Shown: in pieces, positions 54,677-63,505 of the stretch
How the letters are laid out: each line of letters starts with the position of its first letter
How positions within the stretch are numbered: the stretch's first letter is position 1
Assembly (NCBI RefSeq): GCF_014218805.1
Contig: NZ_JACJUV010000001.1
Location: 930,001-994,000 of the forward strand
Length of the DNA: 64,000 bases
Direction: 5' to 3'
Source of the DNA: Teredinibacter franksiae
GTDB taxonomy: Bacteria > Pseudomonadota > Gammaproteobacteria > Pseudomonadales > Cellvibrionaceae
Made by a program: the position numbers and the translations under genes
Notes under the pieces: model-generated
The model's database searches: none
What the model saw: only the letters and a program-made list of their open reading frames with translations
What the model was told of the DNA's origin: nothing

Positions 54677-55680
54677 TGTTTAATACCCCCGCTCTTCTCG
54701 TAATCGGCAGCAACTTGCTCGCGCAGAGAACCGCCCAAGGCTGCGATACAGGAGTGCAGCATATTACTTTCCAGGCCTTCATCAGAGGAGACTAATTTCG
54801 CCACATCAAAATATTTAACAGGGACATTAATACCGCGCACAATATCGATGGGGATCTTGTCTTCGCTTATGTTTTCTCCACACACAAATAATGCCGACGG
54901 TGGTATTTGCCCCATTTGGCGCTCGAAATAGTCTAGAGAGCGCTGTACTTCCAAATTAAAAGTGTCGATGGGGATATCATCCAACAAGCCACCACCATAT
55001 TGAATTTGAAACTGCCGGGACAAATACATATTGCCATTACGAAATAGCGATACAACACCCCGGCCTTCCTGCAATCGTACAATAGCGACCCCTCGACTTT
55101 CACCACCTACAGGCTCAAATAAATACGCCAAGTTTCGCAGGGCTAATTCGCCAATATCGATGGATTCTAACTTCAAGCCAGAGGATTTCAGTATGGCAAC
55201 CAGTTGGGAAACCCGGCTAAGCTCTGTAACCACAACGTATGCCATGGTTTTTCCGCCACGGGCTCCATCGGCAGGAAGTAAAAAAACATCAACGGCCGCT
55301 TTTTCGACAGGGATGGAAATGAGGTCTTTAATTCGCCAGCGAATTGCGTCGCGCATTTCAGCTTCTGGAACATCGGGCGCTTCAACCAGCAATAATTGGT
55401 AATCGGCATTGGACAATACCACTGTACAGGGCGCGTTTTGCAAGCCGCTTTTTTCTACCCAAGTGGCAAGCGCTGCACTTCTGTCTGCGTTTGAGGAGGC
55501 ATCCAGCAGAACGGACGTGGAAGAAATTTGAGGGCTAAAACGAGCCCCGCCAACAGCGTCTGAAGATTCTGTCTGAGGTAGCAAATCACGGCAGACAACA
55601 ACAGCCAACCCTTCGGACTGAACTTCGATTCCAACCTGTATTTTGCCGGCACCGGCTTTCGCTAATAATTGTTTAATCAT
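54673..55680 (-). CDS. mshI: MSHA biogenesis protein MshI1 (PilM-like)
   Basis: The 335-residue cytoplasmic protein has an actin-like ATPase fold of the PilM/GspL type, with conserved IRWRIKDLISIPVEKA and a later GGLLDDIPIDTFNLEVQRSLDYFERQM region. It binds the N-terminal peptide of MshI2. It is the first gene of the MSHA locus; the 138-bp gap to the divergent trmL must carry the main promoters (several TATA-like hexamers, none decisive). Confidence 0.88.
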   Translation of the reverse strand: MIKQLLAKAGAGKIQVGIEVQSEGLAVVVCRDLLPQTESSDAVGGARFSPQISSTSVLLDASSNADRSAALATWVEKSGLQNAPCTVVLSNADYQLLLVEAPDVPEAEMRDAIRWRIKDLISIPVEKAAVDVFLLPADGARGGKTMAYVVVTELSRVSQLVAILKSSGLKLESIDIGELALRNLAYLFEPVGGESRGVAIVRLQEGRGVVSLFRNGNMYLSRQFQIQYGGGLLDDIPIDTFNLEVQRSLDYFERQMGQIPPSALFVCGENISEDKIPIDIVRGINVPVKYFDVAKLVSSDEGLESNMLHSCIAALGGSLREQVAADYEKSGGIKQ

Positions 55681-55818
55681 TCTAAACTACCTGAGCGCCC
55701 CTCTCAGCAGTCCAATAAGTTACACTGGCCTTGTACGCTATACACTTATAGCCAATAGAACTTAGTATAGACTTTACTTTCACTTGTGTATGTAAGCCCC
55801 TAGTAACATTTAATTTTT

Positions 55819-56301
55819 ATGCTCAACATTGTACTTTTCGAACCAGAAATTCCGCCCAACACGGGGAATATCATCCGTCTTTGCGCCAACACCGGTTGCC
55901 AACTGCATTTGGTTGAACCACTTGGTTTCGTTCTGGACGACAAACGCCTACGTCGAGCAGGGCTCGATTACGGCGAATGGAAAGATATTCAAATTCATAA
56001 AGACTGGGAAGCCTTCCTTGCTTGTAAGAGTGACGCCTCGATTTGGGCTTTATCCACTAAGGGTAGCTCAACCCATTCGCAGGCCACCTTTAAAAAAGGC
56101 GATTACCTGCTATTTGGCCCAGAAACACGAGGGCTTCCGGCCGAGATCCGCCATTCGCTGCCTGCTCAACAGGTATTGCGTATACCCATGCTGGCTAACA
56201 GCCGAAGCATGAATTTGTCGAACGCGGCAGCCGTAATGATCTTTGAAGCATGGCGCCAGCTCGACTATGTGGGCGCACAACTTGCTGCACCCCCGCGCTA
56301 A
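55819..56301 (+). CDS. trmL: tRNA (C34/U34) 2'-O-methyltransferase TrmL
   Basis: The 160-residue SPOUT methyltransferase methylates the wobble ribose of tRNA-Leu. The trefoil-knot motifs are intact: [18 protein letters not shown] at the N-terminus, [11 protein letters not shown], and [19 protein letters not shown] near the end. No Shine-Dalgarno sequence is visible upstream (AT-rich), but the family start [17 protein letters not shown] is clear. Confidence 0.95.
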   Translation: MLNIVLFEPEIPPNTGNIIRLCANTGCQLHLVEPLGFVLDDKRLRRAGLDYGEWKDIQIHKDWEAFLACKSDASIWALSTKGSSTHSQATFKKGDYLLFGPETRGLPAEIRHSLPAQQVLRIPMLANSRSMNLSNAAAVMIFEAWRQLDYVGAQLAAPPR

Positions 56302-56317
56302 CATAATGAAAAAGTAT

Positions 56318-56794
56318 CTAGCGAAGCGCAACGGTAATCCGCTTACTGCCAGACCGAAGGCTTACGGTAGAAGCGCTGGTACAAGCAGAACAGTTACGGG
56401 TTGTAATTTGACCTTCACCATTTAGACAGGCACACACAAAGTCAGTACCGTTGGCCTTTATGCCCAGCCGTCGATGAAGATCGATTCGCCAAAGCACGTT
56501 ACTAGTGGTGCAATTAGCCGCCGTCGACTTGCCACTGACATCGCGAATGCTTAACTCCGAATCAGACCGACAGATAACAACAACCGGCTCGACGGATTTA
56601 CCCTGTAAACTATTTTGGTAGGCCGCCGATTTAGCGCGACTAAAGGCCTCAGTGACATGATTTTCGCCTTCCAGTACACGGTTACGGTTTACCCTGTCAG
56701 ACGCAAAGGAAAAGCTGACAACCGATAGCACCCCTAAAACACAGACTAATAACAGCCCTTCAACTAAGGAAATACCGGGTAGCTTTATATCCAA
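56318..56794 (-). CDS. FimT/GspH-like minor prepilin
   Basis: The 158-residue protein starts at TTG 56794 with AAGGGGA 8 nt upstream. Prepilin leader MDIKLPG is followed by ISLVEGLLLVCVLGVLSVVSFSFASD, then a GspH/FimT-like domain with four cysteines. It overlaps the preceding prepilin gene by 10 bp. These two prepilins are outside the MSHA locus and convergent with trmL; they may belong to a type IVa pilus whose other genes lie elsewhere. Confidence 0.85.
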   Translation of the reverse strand: MDIKLPGISLVEGLLLVCVLGVLSVVSFSFASDRVNRNRVLEGENHVTEAFSRAKSAAYQNSLQGKSVEPVVVICRSDSELSIRDVSGKSTAANCTTSNVLWRIDLHRRLGIKANGTDFVCACLNGEGQITTRNCSACTSASTVSLRSGSKRITVALR

Positions 56795-57255
56795 CCGTTT
56801 TCCCCTTGCATACAGCCCGCGGAGGAGCGCACGTTGCCGGTTTCCAGCGAGATAACACAGCCCTCCAGACTCCCCACCCCCCTAGCGACAAGCTTGTAAC
56901 CCGCCTGAGGCTCAGAGGCTGCAGAAAAAACAAATTGAGTTTCCGACGATGCTGGGGCCCAACGGGCATAGAGCGAGCGGATGTTATCCTGGCCGCCCAG
57001 CTCGGGGTATTCACTGTACTGATTATAAAACTGCTCGAAGCGTAAACTGAGCGCAATGAGATCACCTTGTGCGGCACCTATGCGCAACTGCTCCACCGAA
57101 CCCTGGTAGGACGGCACGGCCATCGCCGCAATAATGCCAACCACAGCAGTAGCTACCAACATCTCGATAAGGGTGAATCCGCGTAGGAACTGAGCACTGC
57201 GACAGTGACTCACTGGATGACTAGCACTTGGACGATTGAACTGAAAATTAAACAT
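56785..57255 (-). CDS. PilE-like prepilin
   Basis: The 156-residue protein carries RG/FTLIEMLVATAVVGIIAAMAVPSY with the conserved Glu, and the PilE-type block FEQFYNQYSEYPE with a cysteine pair near the end (C-V-I-S-L and SAGC). The leader of 26 residues is longer than usual, so the start could be an in-frame codon nearer the processing site. First of the two-gene pilin pair. Confidence 0.87.
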   Translation of the reverse strand: MFNFQFNRPSASHPVSHCRSAQFLRGFTLIEMLVATAVVGIIAAMAVPSYQGSVEQLRIGAAQGDLIALSLRFEQFYNQYSEYPELGGQDNIRSLYARWAPASSETQFVFSAASEPQAGYKLVARGVGSLEGCVISLETGNVRSSAGCMQGENGWI

Positions 57256-57855
57256 CGTACCCCCAAAAGAAAGACCTAATTTGGCTTATCGGCCCCACCG
57301 CGACATACGTCCAGTCATCCATCTCCATCTGGCAAAGCCCAGATAAACGTCGAAGCGTTCCACCGGCCAACTCTTTCCACCCCACAAAACCAGCACTTAA
57401 GCACCGGATGACAGCAAGACAAAAAGCGACACAGGTCACATTTTTACCCTAAAAGCATTAAAGTTCAACCCTAAAAACTAGTTTTTTAGCATTAACCTTA
57501 TTGCACAGCAAGCTAATACGAAAGTGTCGACGCGTTTAACTGGAGCGCTACAGTCGGCACCGCTTTATGCGAATCACAAAAAAGTGTATCGCTTGGGAGG
57601 CTCAGCTCCTCACCCAACCATAACCGTGCACCATGCCCGAATGGTTTAGCATTACACACTCAAACACACCAATGTAACCGGTTAACTTTTCACTTAAATA
57701 GGGTAGGATAGGCACTGCTCATTATTGCCCGAACGCCGAGCAAACTCATAATATATACACTTACGGTGAAGCCGCTAAACATGCCCTCGCATAGCTGTAC
57801 ACGCTAGGCAACGCTTTACACGAAAACAACCAATAATAAGTTCCAGGAGAGCTAG
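57256..57855. promoter_or_regulatory. 600-bp gene-free region before the GH26 gene, with LacI-like palindromes
   Basis: No open frame of gene quality is present. Three palindromes stand out: ACTGGAGCGCTACAGT (57539-57554; centre AGCGCT, 7 of 8 half-site positions matching, resembling operators of LacI-family sugar repressors), TGTAACCGGTTAAC (57673-57686; centre CCGG, LacI-like), and CTAAAAACTAGTTTTTTAG (57471-57489). They precede a mannanase gene. Confidence 0.5.
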
Positions 57856-58923
57856 ATGTTCAAACCCTCTGTAATTCACAAAATTGCCCTACTCTTGAGC
57901 GCAGCGCTTTTTGCACTGTCGACAGCAACATGGGCTGCACAGAATCCCGTTACACCAAACGCCTCCAAAGAAGCTCGAGAACTCTTAAAGTATCTCCACA
58001 AAATTTCAGGTAAAAAAATACTGACGGGCCAGCACAACGCCCCTCTTAACGGCTCTAACCGAATGGCTGGTATGCATAAGCAAACGGGCGAATACCCCGC
58101 TATTTTCGGTCAGGATTTCGGCTTTAGTGAGCCCGGCTCCTGGGACGGCATTAACTTCCGTCAAAACATCGTCGATGAAGCCATTCGACGCCACGAAGAA
58201 GGGTTTATTAATACCCTCATGTGGCACGCCGTGGTGCCTACCATGGACGAACCCGGCACTTTCAAAGAAACAGTTCAGGCTAAACTCTCCGACGAGGAAT
58301 GGAAAGCGCTGACCACTCCAGGCACCGATTTAAATGAACGCTGGAAGTCACAGGTCGATGTTATTGCCTGGCACCTCAAGCAATTACAGTATGCCGGGGT
58401 CCCTGTACTTTGGCGGCCCTATCACGAAATGAATGGTTTCTGGTTCTGGTGGGGTTCCCGTCAGGGTTCTGAGGGCTACGCCAAACTGTGGCGCATGATG
58501 TTCGACCGCCTAGTAAATTTCCATAAGCTAGACAACCTGATCTGGGTATGGAATGCCAATGAAGTAAAAGAAAATGTACCGGCGTACAAACTGTTCTACC
58601 CCGGGCACGATGTTGTCGACGTACTGGCTACAGACGTTTACAGCAAACGCTATGACGACGACAACTACAATCAATTGGTTGCTCTTGCAGAAGGCCGCCC
58701 AATTGCTTTGGGTGAAGTAGGCGGGCTACCCACCCCTGAAACGCTCGACAATCAGAAAGACTGGGTGTGGTTTATGAGCTGGCGTGACCCAGACAACTTC
58801 TTCTGGAACGATGGCGACTCCTTGCGCGCATTATTCAAATACAAGCGTTCCACGTCTTGGCATGAGTTACCCGGCGTAAAGCAAAAAGGCCCTGTACGGC
58901 TTCATACGCCTGTATTGAAGTAA
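57856..58923 (+). CDS. secreted GH26 beta-mannanase-type enzyme
   Basis: The 355-residue protein starts at ATG 57856 behind AGGAG, has a signal peptide (cleavage near AWA-27) and a single GH26 TIM barrel. The acid/base is E191 in WRPYHEMNGFWFWWG and the nucleophile E287 in ALGEVGG, both in the standard GH26 contexts, so it should cleave beta-1,4-mannan or gluco/galactomannan in the periplasm or outside the cell. No carbohydrate-binding module is present. Confidence 0.93.
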   Translation: MFKPSVIHKIALLLSAALFALSTATWAAQNPVTPNASKEARELLKYLHKISGKKILTGQHNAPLNGSNRMAGMHKQTGEYPAIFGQDFGFSEPGSWDGINFRQNIVDEAIRRHEEGFINTLMWHAVVPTMDEPGTFKETVQAKLSDEEWKALTTPGTDLNERWKSQVDVIAWHLKQLQYAGVPVLWRPYHEMNGFWFWWGSRQGSEGYAKLWRMMFDRLVNFHKLDNLIWVWNANEVKENVPAYKLFYPGHDVVDVLATDVYSKRYDDDNYNQLVALAEGRPIALGEVGGLPTPETLDNQKDWVWFMSWRDPDNFFWNDGDSLRALFKYKRSTSWHELPGVKQKGPVRLHTPVLK

Positions 58924-58969
58924 CTATTAATGTAACTATTTACATATCACGCATCACGTAACTTTTTAT

Positions 58970-59003
58970 ACGTTGGCCCCAACCTATTGGAGCCAACGTT
59001 TTT
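58970..59003 (+). terminator. Rho-independent terminator after the GH26 gene
   Basis: Stem ACGTTGGC/GCCAACGT (58970-58977, 58992-58999) followed by five T residues, 46 bp past the GH26 stop. Confidence 0.8.
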
Positions 59004-59018
59004 CGTTTAGCGTGCTCA

Positions 59019-60653
59019 TTATTCAGAGTCCTCCAAAATCCGGCTGTCCAGCTCGTCAACAGACGGCTGGATAGCGGTATCCAATTCCAGAGGCTCGTCT
59101 ATTGGCTCGCCTTCCTCCGTGGTGGCTTCACCTTCATTTTCATTCACATCTTCGACATCGGATTGCAAGCCTAGGTGATAAGCCGCAAACCCAGGGTACA
59201 TGACTTGGTTTAACGCCATACCAATCACCCGCCCCTCTAGAGGCGCGGTTACTTCATCACGCTGATTAGTGATTGGGTCAGTTATTACCCCCAACAACTC
59301 TCCCGCAGCCACGCGGTCGCCTAAATTGACCTCGCTAAACAATATACCTCCAGAGGTAGCGCGCACCCACTTAGACTGGTAGTACACCGGCTCGGAAGGC
59401 AACTTCCAAAACGGGCGACGGTCGAGCATACCTAACCCATCCATCAGGCTTTCGACACTCTTAATGCCGTGGGTTACGGCAGTCTTCTGTAACTGATGAG
59501 GCTGGCCAGCCTCCAGGGTGACGGCCGGAATACCACGCTCCACAGTGGCTCGACGCAAGCATCCGGGCGCACCCTCGCTGTGAACCACGACAATAGAACC
59601 CATTTTTTTCGCTAGCTCGGCCACCTCGGGAATCAATAAATTGGCGCGCAACTGCGGCAAGTTTGTGCGTTTGAAAGAACCGGTGTGAAGATCCACCAGC
59701 AGGTCGCAATGACTAATTACTCCCTCAAAAAAGGAGTGCGCTATACGAGAAGCAGAACTACCATGGCTATTACCGGGGAAGTAACGATTGAGGTCACGAC
59801 GATCAGGTAAATAACGCGAAGAACGCCGAAACCCCTGAAGGTTGACGATCGGCACTCCAATCACCGTGCCCGCCAGCTCTTCGGGCTCAATGCTGTAAAG
59901 TAAGTGTCGCACAACCTCAATACCATTAAGCTCGTCGCCATGGGTTGCCGCCGTAAGACACAGCGTTGGCCCCGGCTTCGCGCCACGCACCACCAACACC
60001 GCGGTGGGCGCCGATATTCCCATAAAAGACACATTCGGTGTCCACGACAAGCGAGTGGAGGTCCCGGGTGGAACCTCGTTATCCAACAATATTAGCGGCT
60101 CCTGGATTGCGGCTTGCGGCTGCGCCTCGCCGTCACGGGTTATACTGGGTTCGACAATGGGTGCTGTGCCCACAGAAGGAACGACTAAAGGCTCCAGCTC
60201 GGCCGTGTGAGTGGCGGCCGGCATTGGCGTCGCCAGAGGTGTTGTCACCACCTCCTTCAAATCAATATGTTCGGCTTTTTTCAGCTCGCTTTGCGGAGAT
60301 TCTTTTTCATCAGGTTCGGCGGTGCCAGTCGCCCCCTCCCCAACGCCCTCCTTAAGTTCATTTCTGGCCTCAACGACGGTCGAGGTTGCTTTCTGAGCAG
60401 TGCCAACAGCCGATTGTGCTTTCTCCCCAAGTATATTTTTGCTTTTTCCTTGAGCGCCGACAGAAGCCTTTGCTTTGACCTGGCTCTCTACGTTAGCTGG
60501 CGCCGCGCGGACTGTGCCAACCGCAGCTTCGGTCTTTCGCTCCGGCGTCGCATTCTCTTGCTCTAGGCTAACAGCCTCATCAGCCGCGACGTTACAGGTT
60601 AGCAAGCACGTACATACAATTAGTATGCAACGTATACGGCACAACTCAATCAT
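59019..60653 (-). CDS. exported AstE/AspA-family zinc hydrolase with long low-complexity N-terminus
   Basis: The 544-residue protein has an N-terminal signal peptide (ILIVCTCLLTCNVAADEA), about 165 residues rich in Ala, Glu, Lys and Pro with no predicted fold, then a succinylglutamate desuccinylase/aspartoacylase domain (about 200-500). Zinc ligands H238 and E241 (ATHGDELNG) and H323 (DLHTGSF) are present, and R277/R278 lie in the conserved GFRRSSRYLPDRRDLNR segment. The C-terminal beta-domain is followed by an acidic tail. Cytosolic AstE and AspA lack such an exported, disordered N-terminus, so the substrate may be an extracellular or envelope acyl compound. Confidence 0.85.
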   Translation of the reverse strand: MIELCRIRCILIVCTCLLTCNVAADEAVSLEQENATPERKTEAAVGTVRAAPANVESQVKAKASVGAQGKSKNILGEKAQSAVGTAQKATSTVVEARNELKEGVGEGATGTAEPDEKESPQSELKKAEHIDLKEVVTTPLATPMPAATHTAELEPLVVPSVGTAPIVEPSITRDGEAQPQAAIQEPLILLDNEVPPGTSTRLSWTPNVSFMGISAPTAVLVVRGAKPGPTLCLTAATHGDELNGIEVVRHLLYSIEPEELAGTVIGVPIVNLQGFRRSSRYLPDRRDLNRYFPGNSHGSSASRIAHSFFEGVISHCDLLVDLHTGSFKRTNLPQLRANLLIPEVAELAKKMGSIVVVHSEGAPGCLRRATVERGIPAVTLEAGQPHQLQKTAVTHGIKSVESLMDGLGMLDRRPFWKLPSEPVYYQSKWVRATSGGILFSEVNLGDRVAAGELLGVITDPITNQRDEVTAPLEGRVIGMALNQVMYPGFAAYHLGLQSDVEDVNENEGEATTEEGEPIDEPLELDTAIQPSVDELDSRILEDSE

Positions 60654-60769
60654 TCACAAACTCCAGACATTACGAGGGAAAACACACTATTTTTATCATA
60701 TACCGCTTTTCGCTGATGTGCTCCAGACGTCTATAACCGCAACTCGCAATAAAGTGGCGTGCCGCAGAC

Positions 60770-60800
60770 TTGTTCAGAAGCCCCCATATTCTGTTAGAAT
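60770..60800 (+). promoter_or_regulatory. possible promoter of rnb
   Basis: TAGAAT (60795-60800) is a good -10 box 32 bp before the start codon; TTGTTC (60770-60775) is a possible -35 box at a wide 19-bp spacing. Confidence 0.4.
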
Positions 60801-60832
60801 CGCGGCTTCGTGAAATCAAGGACAAGCAGTCG

Positions 60833-62812
60833 ATGCTCGACAATACTACCCTCTCCCAACTCTCTCAGCTTAAAACTAACATTCAGGCCTCCAAAGAATA
60901 CGCCGAGGGCACCGTCGCCGGTACTAACGGCCGCTTTGGATTTGTTCGGCTAGAGGATGGTCGCGATGCCTTTCTTTCACCAGAAAAAATGCAACGCGTT
61001 ATTCCGGGAGACAGAGTAAAAGTTAGCCTGAAGCAAAATAGCAAAAATCAACTGGAAGGCGACCTTGAAACAGTTTTAGAACAGTCGCTTACTCGCTTCC
61101 TAGGGCAGTATCGCGTAACCAAGAAGGGTCATTTCGTTGTTCCCTTGGGTGATGCACCGGGCATGAAATCATCCCCTATCAACCGCTGGATATTTCTGCC
61201 ACCTAAAGGTCGTTCACGCTGTAAAGACGGTGATATGGTGGTAGCAAAACTGCTGGAACACCCATTTAAGGACGGCAAAGCCTCAGCCAAAATCTTGGAA
61301 CGTATCGGTTCCGAGAGCGACGCCTATATTGAGCGAAAATACACTATTGCCAAATATGACCTGCAGCCCAGGCTCAACGAAAATGCGCAAAACCAAACAA
61401 CAGCCATAGAAAAAGCCATTACCTCTAAAAGTTTTGGCGAAGGCCGTACTGATCTCACTAACCTTACGTTTGTCACTATCGACGCCGCCTCAACGCGCGA
61501 TATGGACGATGCCCTGTATTTAGAGAAAAAAGTAATCGAGGGTGTCGAGCAATACCACCTCAAAGTCGCCATTGCCGACCCAGCCTTTTTTATTACGCAA
61601 AAATCTTCCCTAGCGCAAAGCGCACAAAAAAATGGCCAAAGCCTATATATGCTTGGCGGCGGTGTCCCCATGCTGCCCGACAGCTTGGCCAATGACTGCT
61701 TTTCTCTAAAGGCTGAAGAAGAGCGCCCGGCTTTAGTTTGCTCGCAGGTTTTTGATGCTGAGGGAAAACTGCTCGAATACCATTTTGAAAAAGCCGTAAT
61801 CCGCTCGCACTTTAAGCTCAGCTATATCGATGTAACAGCGCTACTAGAAGGCGACAGCGACAACGAAATCAACCAGCTACCCGCTGATACCCAGCAAATG
61901 TTGAACAACCTGGGCGAGTTTACCGAACGCCGTACACGCATACGAAAAAAAGATTTTCTTGTAGGCGAAGACCAGCTCGAGTACGACATTCAACTGTCAA
62001 ACACAGGAAAAATTGACAAACTTTCACCGCGCACACGCACCCGCGCACACAAAATTGTTGAAGAAGCCATGCTTGCAACCAATTTATGTGCCGGTGAGTT
62101 TTTGCAAAAACACAACACTGGCTTGTTTACCAGCCACAGTGGATTCCGCGAAGACAGGCTCGGTGAAGTAAAAGCCTTGTTAAAAGAAGAATCGGTTGAA
62201 CATCCAGAAAATTTACTTGAAGCAGACAGCTATATTGCCCTCATTAAATCGTTAATGGCCTCCGACAAGGCCCACCTCGTATCGCCCTTGCGTCGAATGA
62301 TGCCTTCTAGCGAACTAAGCTTGGCTGCAACGCCTCACCTAGGCATGGGCATGCCGGTATATGCCACCGTCACCTCCCCCATCCGTCGCTACGCAGACCT
62401 CTACAACCACTGGGCCATTAGTCAGCTGTTAACCGATAGCGCGTTTACACCCATAACCACAGAAAACCTGGCAGCGGTGAAGAGCGCACTGCAACAAAGC
62501 CGCCAGGCCGACCGCGAACTATACCAATGGCTGATTTGCCAGTACGCACAAAAATTTGTGGGCACAAGCGGTAAAGCCAAGGTACGCATTGTCACCCAAC
62601 AAGGCTTTGGCGCGCGCTTAATCGATTCCGGTGTCGATGGCTTTGTGCTCTTCCCTAAAAAGCAGGAAAAAACGTTCGATGCTAAACGCATGACAATCAC
62701 AACTCAAGGCAATACCTACGCACTGGAAAACGATGTAGAAGTGAAAATTGAGAGTGTGGACATGGAAAAACGCCGAATAGCTTTTAGCGTTATCGGCCCT
62801 GAGGCTGATTAA
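60833..62812 (+). CDS. rnb: exoribonuclease II (RNase II/R family)
   Basis: From the ATG at 60833 (AAGGA 10 nt upstream; an in-frame ATG 63 nt earlier lacks it) the enzyme has 659 residues, near the 644 of E. coli RNase II, which degrades RNA 3' to 5' processively. Domains in order: cold-shock domains (about 25-170), RNB catalytic domain with VTIDAASTRDMDDALY holding the metal-binding aspartates (about 215-560) and the family signature TSPIRRYADLYNHWA, and an S1 domain at the end (about 575-655). It is transcribed alone. Confidence 0.92.
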   Translation: MLDNTTLSQLSQLKTNIQASKEYAEGTVAGTNGRFGFVRLEDGRDAFLSPEKMQRVIPGDRVKVSLKQNSKNQLEGDLETVLEQSLTRFLGQYRVTKKGHFVVPLGDAPGMKSSPINRWIFLPPKGRSRCKDGDMVVAKLLEHPFKDGKASAKILERIGSESDAYIERKYTIAKYDLQPRLNENAQNQTTAIEKAITSKSFGEGRTDLTNLTFVTIDAASTRDMDDALYLEKKVIEGVEQYHLKVAIADPAFFITQKSSLAQSAQKNGQSLYMLGGGVPMLPDSLANDCFSLKAEEERPALVCSQVFDAEGKLLEYHFEKAVIRSHFKLSYIDVTALLEGDSDNEINQLPADTQQMLNNLGEFTERRTRIRKKDFLVGEDQLEYDIQLSNTGKIDKLSPRTRTRAHKIVEEAMLATNLCAGEFLQKHNTGLFTSHSGFREDRLGEVKALLKEESVEHPENLLEADSYIALIKSLMASDKAHLVSPLRRMMPSSELSLAATPHLGMGMPVYATVTSPIRRYADLYNHWAISQLLTDSAFTPITTENLAAVKSALQQSRQADRELYQWLICQYAQKFVGTSGKAKVRIVTQQGFGARLIDSGVDGFVLFPKKQEKTFDAKRMTITTQGNTYALENDVEVKIESVDMEKRRIAFSVIGPEAD

Positions 62813-63505
62813 CACTTGTTTAGCAGGGAATGGCCATATAAAAACGGCCAGCTCCCCCTGCCCGCTCTCCACCTCCATACCGACAGCATAAGGGTTAAAA
62901 ACAAAAAAAAGAAAGAAATCACTCAAAAGAAAAGTACTTTTGATGGATAAACAGAAACAGTAAAGACCGCCGAAGACGTGAAATAATTAACCAAACGATT
63001 TAAAAGTTTACTTTAACTTTCGTATCACCGAAAAAGGGTTGTACTCAACAACCCTTTACTCTTACCTCAAATACCTCTAGCCAAGCACACACAACCCCCA
63101 GCACTCACCATTTTGGTGCGACCACTAACAATTAAAAAGTAAAACAAGAATTTTTATTTCTGTCCAAGCACAGTTTTGTGTCTACTACGCCCACCCTTTG
63201 CACCACAAGCAAACACTACAAGCGGCGTCCTCTGTTCTAGTTTGAATCACCACTAGATGTAACTATCACCAAAGCGGTGCATCAGAACTTCTCCTAAGCA
63301 AACAAAAACCCCAAGAAATCGCTCTTAGGCTACTGATTTTTAAGTACTTTTTTGATTTCCCCATCAGTTGGCAAGGGAATTGCCATTATCTCCATGTATT
63401 CATGACTCACAAATAATATTTTTAAACGCTGGTTTTGCTCGCACAGTTTCAACGCACAAATAACGAGCGCCATCCAATAAACACCTAATGACCTGGGGTT
63501 AAACA
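62813..63505. other. 693-bp region without a convincing gene
   Basis: The region is AT-rich (over 60% A+T). A stem GGGTTGT/ACAACCC (63036-63054, loop ACTCA) is flanked on the minus strand by five T residues, so it could end a minus-strand transcript; a weak hairpin GGCC(at 62832)...GGCC follows rnb. A minus-strand open frame at 63330-63557 (75 aa) overlaps the next gene's start and has no ribosome site. The region is long enough to hold a leader for the substrate-binding protein gene, but no known riboswitch pattern was recognised. Confidence 0.5.
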
